Shown piece by piece: positions 58,901 through 64,000 of a stretch of DNA of 64,000 nucleotides. A program made the position numbers and the translations under genes. The notes under the pieces are model-generated. The model saw only the letters and a list, made by a program, of their open reading frames with translations, did no database searches and was not told the DNA's origin. The stretch comes from Botryosphaeria dothidea (Eukaryota > Ascomycota > Dothideomycetes > Botryosphaeriales > Botryosphaeriaceae), in assembly GCA_011503125.2 (NCBI GenBank), contig WWBZ02000082.1:372001-436000 (forward strand), given 5' to 3'. Numbering within the stretch: the stretch's first letter is position 1; each line of letters starts with the position of its first letter.

Positions 58901-59512
58901 CCACGGCGTAATCGAAGTTGCCGATGATAGTAGCGATAGCGAGAAGGAGTTCACTGACGTTGGCAATGACGAGGACGAGGGCACCGTGTATCGTCTTCCT
59001 TCCAAAGGCATCAAACTCGACTTCATCTCCAAGGTCAAGAAGTAAGTCTTTCAAATCTTTGCATCCAGGCATCCGGATGAGTGCTGACTATCTCTAGGAT
59101 GCGCATGGACAGGAAGAAGACAGAAACCCATACGGCCTCTCAGGCTACTTCCACCCAGTCGCGCCACTACGACCGCAGGTTCAGCGAAGCCAACGCGGCA
59201 GACCGACGCGCAGCCGTGAATCTTGTCCAGTTTGCCAACCGTGAATCCGATCTCGGCCTCAACGGTAACGCGGTGCAGACTCTCATCTACAGCCTTAACG
59301 TAAGAAGCCCCAGATCTTAGCAAATTTGATGACGTCAGCACTGACACGAAATGCTTCAGGGCGAATCACCCGATGAAGTCGTTAAGGATATGACTGAAGA
59401 TGAGACAGCGCCGTCTACCACGGAGGCACCGGGCGAGGAGGAGAGGCAGCAGCTTCTCGCCCTACAGGAGCTTATTCGCCGCAGACTCGGCGTTAGCAAT
59501 GGAAGCGCCTGA
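55956..59512 (+). CDS. RCO1: RCO1, PHD-finger subunit of the Rpd3S deacetylase
   Basis: Exons 55956..57658, 57870..57960, 58146..58477, 58535..59041, 59098..59299 and 59360..59512 give 995 codons. Rco1 (fission yeast Cph1) guides the Rpd3S histone deacetylase to transcribed chromatin. The N-terminal 560 residues are charged, Ser/Pro-rich and largely disordered, with basic nuclear-signal-like runs. PHD finger 1 begins at C606 (DFCSACGFSGLLLCCDGCD) and reaches WLCHLC. PHD finger 2 begins at C735 (LCVQCGKSSL, CDICYSNWHLECLDPP) and ends at WKCPRH. The Sin3-interaction region lies between and after the fingers. Introns are 211, 185, 57, 56 and 60 nt; for the second I chose the TTTCAG acceptor at 58145, although an AG two codons earlier also keeps the frame. 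Yeast Rco1 is shorter (684 residues); the extra length is in the N-terminus. Confidence 0.92.
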
Positions 59513-60970
59513 GCGCTCTCAGTAGGGCGATCGCGCCCGCATGGCGCCAACTTTTGCTGGCCAGTTTCCTCGTGCGGCACACGGGGTGCGAGCTCGAGTG
59601 AATCGGATGTTCGGGGTGGCACAGGCTATTTGCTTGAGCTACCCCTACCCCTACCAACTGAGAGGACGGGCTCGGCTGCGCTTGCTCGGAACCCCTTCCC
59701 TTCACTAATCTCGACTCACCGGCCCATGTCCCCAAAGTCACCGATCTCGTATCCCCGGCACATCACGATAGACGACTGTACTCCTCCTGTTCTTCCCTGC
59801 GTTCTCATCGAACGATCCGTCTCCCAACACGACCTCATTCTCGATGTGCGTTTCGCAGCGCGCTATTGGAGACAGCATCCCCACCTGCGCGACACGTGTC
59901 CCCAAACGCTTCGGACGTTAGTGCACGGGTATTTCCTTGCGCAAGCATTGCACCTCGACAACTGTGTCTTATCCTCGTTCGACGCTGTCGAATCAAGCAT
60001 GCACCTGGCGTTCTTTTTTTTTTCCCTGCATCTAGTTTTCTCTCTCAAAGTCATGATGAGTCTGCGGCATGGGGGCTTTTTCGACAAATTGGCATGAATT
60101 GGTAGGACGAGTGAAATTTTCTTTGGCTCAACAGAAGACGAAGGAGGCGTTGTACGAGGGCGAAAAAAAAGAGTTGAGCATTCTTTCGGAGGGGCCGGAC
60201 AGACTTGGCAGCTCAGATAGCAGGCCAAGTGGACGAGGGGCAGAGGACCGGTCAGAGATTCCTGCTTTGTATTACAGCGCGGCGCTTAGGCGAAAAGCGG
60301 ATGGAACGCGATGGACGATGGGCTATCTAGTGAACAGCAGCAGGCTGAAGGCCAATATCCTTTGCGACTAGAGTACAGAAAATGCAGTGTTTTCGGAGTG
60401 CAGGAGGCAGGCCTCTCAGAAGCGCAGGAAGCTGCTGACCTTGATTGCGGCCATCAAGGTTGGCTGCCCGGTGCATGGCCCCGGTCTTTGCTTCCCCAGA
60501 CGACAAGGGGTGTTGTTGCCGAAGACCGGCCTTGCACGTGATACGCCGGTCGATTTTATCGGGGCACCGGTGCCGGCACGTCACATCATCCATTCATTCT
60601 GAGGACACTCGCATCCTTGCTCCGCTCCAACCACCGCCAACTTTTTTTGCTCCCTTTCCACCCCCGAATCACCCACGCTCGTATACCTGATTCAGCCAGA
60701 TTCGCCCAGCTCGAGCATTTGGGAATCATCTGCGCCCAGCAGCTTCTCGGGCAGTGAGTCTAATTTCCACGCTGCCGGGAGAGCTGCGCCAGGCCGCCGC
60801 CGCGCCGCTACTTTCCCTTTATTGTTTGAAGATCTAAATCAATCTTCGACACACCTCTCACCCTACCAAGCCTTTTCGCCTCTTACACGAGCTCCGCTCT
60901 CTACAGCATACGCGCCATTAATTCTCCTTCCCGCGCACCGACGCTTCCACCCAATCGGGACAAGACCACC
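59513..60970. other. 1.5 kb gap between RCO1 and TLS1
   Basis: Holds the RCO1 3' end and TLS1 promoter. A 155-codon frame at 59630-60097 has no recognisable feature. T-runs occur near 60016. No RNA gene seen. Confidence 0.45.
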
Positions 60971-62278
60971 ATGGCAGAGGCCAGCTTCCGCGCGCGCAAG
61001 CGCCAGAAGGTGTACCGCAAGCGCCTCGACGACGATGACGAGCCCCCGCAATCGCAGCAGCCCGCTCCGCTGAGCCCTTCTTCCACCCCCGCTGCCGACG
61101 GTACCGCCGACATCTCTGCGAACACTATCTCCGCTCATGCGCCCTCGACCGTCGCCGATGATGCGTCGTCACCTTCCGCCACCGCCACCGCACCGCCAAT
61201 GACTACGGGCGAGGAAGGCAGCGGCGCCCCGTCCGTCGCGGAGATCTTGAGGCGTGCGCGCAAGCAGAAGGCGCGCGGATTGGGGGTCGAGTTCTCGTCG
61301 TCGTCATCGTCCAGCAGGGGTGGCGCGAGCAGTCATGCTGCGGCCCCGGAGGTTGGGGCGATGGTGGCGCATACGGCACCTGTTGCTGCGCCGGAGGATA
61401 CTGCGGCAGAGGCGTTGGCGGCGAAGAGGTTTGCGCCGCAGACGGGGAGGGTGGCGGATACGTTCGATAAGCATATGTGAGTGTCCATTTCCCGGATTTG
61501 GTGATTGGTGGTCGGGCTGTTGGTTGCATCTTTTTTGCATATTGGATGGTGACTAATGTTTCAAGGATGGCGTATATAGATTCCAAGATGGCTGAGATGC
61601 GCGAGGGCGAGAGGGCCGCTGCTGCTGCGGCAGCAGCAGCGGCAGCCGGTATTAACGGTACATCTCAGGATACTCAGGGTCAGAAAATTGCTTTTTCGAG
61701 CTCTAGTGCTATCCCGCTGGACGCCCATCGCGAAAGGCAGCCCGCAGGCATGGGTAAGCTGATGGAAATCGACCTGGGCCCGGAGGCTACACAGAGGAAC
61801 ATCCAGCGTACGGAGGAGGCTACAAGAAGACTGCAGAATGGCGGATCCCTGGACCAGATGGAGGAGCAGCTGAAGGGCAGGAGAGGTAGGAAGAGGAGAA
61901 CGAGTGAGGATATCAGAAGGGATAAATTGGTGGAGGAAATTTTGAAGGAGAGTCGACGTAAGTTCAGAGTAGCCTACTTTCGCTCAAAACTAACATCGGC
62001 GGCTAATTCTCTTTTCCAATGCAGTCGAAATCTACGACGATCCGGACCAGCAGAACGAGACAGAAGGCGACGAGGCCGCGGACGACCGCATCGTCGAGCA
62101 ATTCAGGCGAGAGTTCATGGAGGCGGTGCAGACGCGGAACAATAGAAGGCCTCCTGCCAGCGCGACGGCAGCGAAGGGCAAGGTCGACGACAGGCCGAAG
62201 GGTCCGAAGTTGGGTGGCAGTAGGAGTGCGCGCGCGGCTATGAGGGCGATGGAGGAGAAGCAGGGGAAGAAGAAATAA
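60971..62278 (+). CDS. tls1: Tls1/C9orf78-type splicing-associated protein
   Basis: Exons 60971..61476, 61566..61957 and 62025..62278 give 383 codons. The core is the hepatocellular-carcinoma-antigen-59 (C9orf78) domain, with VADTFDKHMMAYIDSKMAEM spanning intron 1 and MGKLMEIDLGPEATQRNIQR in exon 2. Fission yeast Tls1 works with the spliceosome (Brr2) and affects telomere and heterochromatin silencing through splicing. The N-terminus begins with a basic RARKRQKVYRKRL block, then a Ser/Ala/Pro-rich disordered region and a short ILRRARKQKARG block, all usual for the family. An 11-Ala run encoded by mixed GCN codons lies at 61615-61647. Introns are 89, 67 nt, both GT-AG. Confidence 0.92.
61615..61647 (+). 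repeat. Eleven-alanine GCN tract in TLS1
   Basis: Eleven consecutive Ala codons using GCC, GCT, GCG and GCA, so not a pure microsatellite and unlikely to slip freely. Confidence 0.85.
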
Positions 62279-62919
62279 GGGGTGGTCCTTTTGAAGGCGA
62301 CACGAAGCGTCAGCTTGCTTCTGATGGTGATAGCAAAGATGGGAGTGGTGAAGTCAAATTTATGAAAAACACCAAATTAATGCGATTCTCATTGAAAGCT
62401 TTGCATGATAACCTCTGAAATACACGGCTACTTGGGAACATTCTCCAAGAAAGGTCATCATGACACCCACTGAGCACTTCTATGAAGTGGATACTTTCAC
62501 TGCCATACTTGCAAGCACCAACAAATATGCTCACTGATGAAGAGTCATAAATTATTTGCGATAACAACTGCCAGTCCGGCGGGCATGTAGCATTCAAAGC
62601 ACCAAGCACGTTTAGCCGCCTTCATATTTCTACTTGTCTAAGTAGTTGTACATTGATTTTTTCTCTTCCTCTGATTCCGGGATCCCTGAGAGCGATAATG
62701 GTACAGTAAAGACCAAAGACGACACATCGAACCTTTTTCCATTTCTACGCATGTCACTGTCATTTCCCAGTATCACCACGAACGCCCAAAAGAGGCCACT
62801 TAATATGAATGAATGAACGAAACCATGAGAGCTTCAAGCCAGGCCTCGGAGGAAGAATCTCTCTTTTAAATCCTCCTTGAGCCCAGCTTCTATGAACACG
62901 CCTCCACCCTGTATCCACT
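62279..62919. other. 0.64 kb convergent gap
   Basis: 3' ends of TLS1 and the helicase gene. AT-rich; no gene or repeat seen. Confidence 0.5.
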
Positions 62920-64000
62920 CTATGCCCTTCGGACCTGTACGCCCGCCTCCCTCTCTCCGCGCTCAAATGTCTTCAAAAACAGCTCCAGCCACCTGCTCTG
63001 CCGCCTCGTCAGCTGCTGGCCAGGCCTCTTCAGAGCTGCATTGACGACCTCGCGCACGCGCAGTCGCAGCACCTTGAGCACGAGGCAGGTCTTCCAGTCC
63101 TTGACCGCGAAGCGCAGGCGATTGCCGTCGACGGCGACGATGCCCGCGTGGAGCTTCGCGTCGGCGTCGGCGCCCGCGAGCAGCACGAGCGGGACGTCGG
63201 GCGCGACGGAGGTGGCGTGGGCGTTGTACAGCTTGCTGGCGCCGGACTGCATGATGTGGTAGTAGGAGAGGTAGCGCGGCGCGGCAGCGCCCGAGTGCGG
63301 CGCGGTCTTGTTGACGGACGTGGGCGCGAGCGAGACGGTCTGGTTGTTGGCGACGTTGCGCCACCCCTTGCCGTCGCGCGTGAGGATCTTCGGGTAGAAG
63401 GACCACGCGATGACGGAGGAGAGGAGCAGGTCGTTGGCGCCGTTGGTGTTGGCGGAATGCAGGATGGGGACGAAGCTGCGGCTGCGCGACGACGGCCGGT
63501 AGCGGTTGAGGGCGTGGCGCTCCTCGGGCGTGAGAGTGACGAAGCCGGCCTCGACGAGCGAGCTGAGCAGCTGCGATTTGAGGTCCTCGATGTTGGCGAG
63601 GTTTTGGCGGCTGAGGAAGTTCTTTTGGCAGAACTGGAATTCGGATTGCCCGGGCGTCGTGCAAACCTTGCGCCACGTTGCGTACGCGTTGTATGATGTG
63701 AGGAGGTCAGAGTCTCCGCGTCGGAATGACAAGCGGGCCAGGTCTGCGCGCTGTCTCTGGCCGAATGGTGTGAGGAAAGGATCTTTTGAAGAGAGGATGG
63801 CGGCAATGGTGATGGCAACATCGACGCAGCCGAAGATACTTGCAAGGAGAGCAAGCTTTCCGAGGTTGGCATCGAGAGGCAGCTTTGCTAGTTGCCTTCC
63901 CAGAGACGTCAGCTCCTCACTTGCTGTCAAAGCGTCTACTTCTATCAAAGCGTCGATGGCTCTCCTGATGTTCTTGGTTGACGGTGGGTCTAGGGCTTGT
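62920..64000 (-). CDS. DExH-box RNA helicase, C-terminal part (DHX29/DHX57-like)
   Basis: Partial: the gene continues beyond the right edge, and the visible 360 codons are its C-terminus, ending at a TAG at 62920. The readable part starts in ALDPPSTKNIRRAI, continues with IEVDALTASEELTSLGRQLA and LPLDANLGKLALLASIFGC, which is the winged-helix/ratchet (HA2) region. It then runs through SSKDPFLTPFGQR into the OB-fold (YLSYYHIMQSGASKLYNA, DATSV-like stretch, AVDGNRLRFAVKDWKT). This is the DEAH/RHA superfamily 2 arrangement, closest by eye to the DHX29/DHX57/Ylr419w branch, which acts in translation or RNA metabolism. The helicase motifs I-VI lie outside the window, so the subfamily is uncertain. 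No intron is visible in this part. Confidence 0.88.
   Translation of the reverse strand, partial: QALDPPSTKNIRRAIDALIEVDALTASEELTSLGRQLAKLPLDANLGKLALLASIFGCVDVAITIAAILSSKDPFLTPFGQRQRADLARLSFRRGDSDLLTSYNAYATWRKVCTTPGQSEFQFCQKNFLSRQNLANIEDLKSQLLSSLVEAGFVTLTPEERHALNRYRPSSRSRSFVPILHSANTNGANDLLLSSVIAWSFYPKILTRDGKGWRNVANNQTVSLAPTSVNKTAPHSGAAAPRYLSYYHIMQSGASKLYNAHATSVAPDVPLVLLAGADADAKLHAGIVAVDGNRLRFAVKDWKTCLVLKVLRLRVREVVNAALKRPGQQLTRRQSRWLELFLKTFERGEREAGVQVRRA

Noticed and set aside
63030..63872. 280-codon minus-strand frame rich in Ser/Arg/Pro
   Set aside because: It is a +1 frame of the helicase exon; the other frame carries the conserved HA2/OB-fold residues.

Overview
The window is nuclear DNA of a filamentous ascomycete (Pezizomycotina). 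The evidence is many GT-AG introns of mostly 49-90 nt, typical fungal families (Zn(II)2Cys6 and C2H2 regulators, GH128 wall glucanase, FNT nitrite/formate-type transporter), and intron-rich single-copy housekeeping genes with long regulatory gaps between them. A Dothideomycete is my best guess, but that is inference. I see no transposon, tRNA, rRNA, CRISPR or prophage-like sequence and no AT-rich RIP-type block.

Layout, left to right: a cullin-3 gene (237-3002, +); a 4.6 kb gap with one doubtful spliced reading frame on the minus strand; a secreted GH128 glucanase (7617-9140, +); a 2.9 kb gap; an FNT transporter (12058-13454, -) whose model needs one non-AG acceptor; MPE1 (14959-17036, +), the RBBP6-like subunit of the mRNA 3'-end processing complex; SEC24 (18148-20901, +), COPII cargo adaptor; a C2H2 regulator (22653-24980, +); a 3.9 kb gap. 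Then comes UTP20 (28859-36876, -), divergent from a DRN1/CWF19L1 gene (37221-38969, +); a tail-to-tail pair of small Cys-rich proteins of unknown function (39493-40242, + and 40427-41011, -) sharing an N-terminal Cys module; SUA5 (42081-43646, +); an Upc2-like Zn(II)2Cys6 regulator (44689-46526, -); DNA primase small subunit PRI1 (47775-49393, -), divergent from a DUF1917 protein (49651-50804, +); an endonuclease/exonuclease/phosphatase-fold protein (51146-52319, -); a PA2G4/EBP1 homologue (52980-55064, +); RCO1 (55956-59512, +); TLS1 (60971-62278, +); and the C-terminal part of a DExH RNA helicase (62920-64000, -) that runs off the right edge.

Most genes serve core processes: ubiquitin ligation, ribosome biogenesis, lariat/pre-mRNA and 3'-end processing, chromatin deacetylation, vesicle budding, tRNA modification and replication priming. 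They do not form a gene cluster in the metabolic sense. The parts least explained are the Cys-rich tail-to-tail pair, the FNT splice-site defect, the 645-nt last intron of the EBP1 homologue, the PIP-box-like tail of the DUF1917 protein beside PRI1, and the possible missed gene near 4 kb. All exon boundaries were inferred by eye from reading frame, GT/AG sites and family conservation; the phases add up exactly in every spliced model given.
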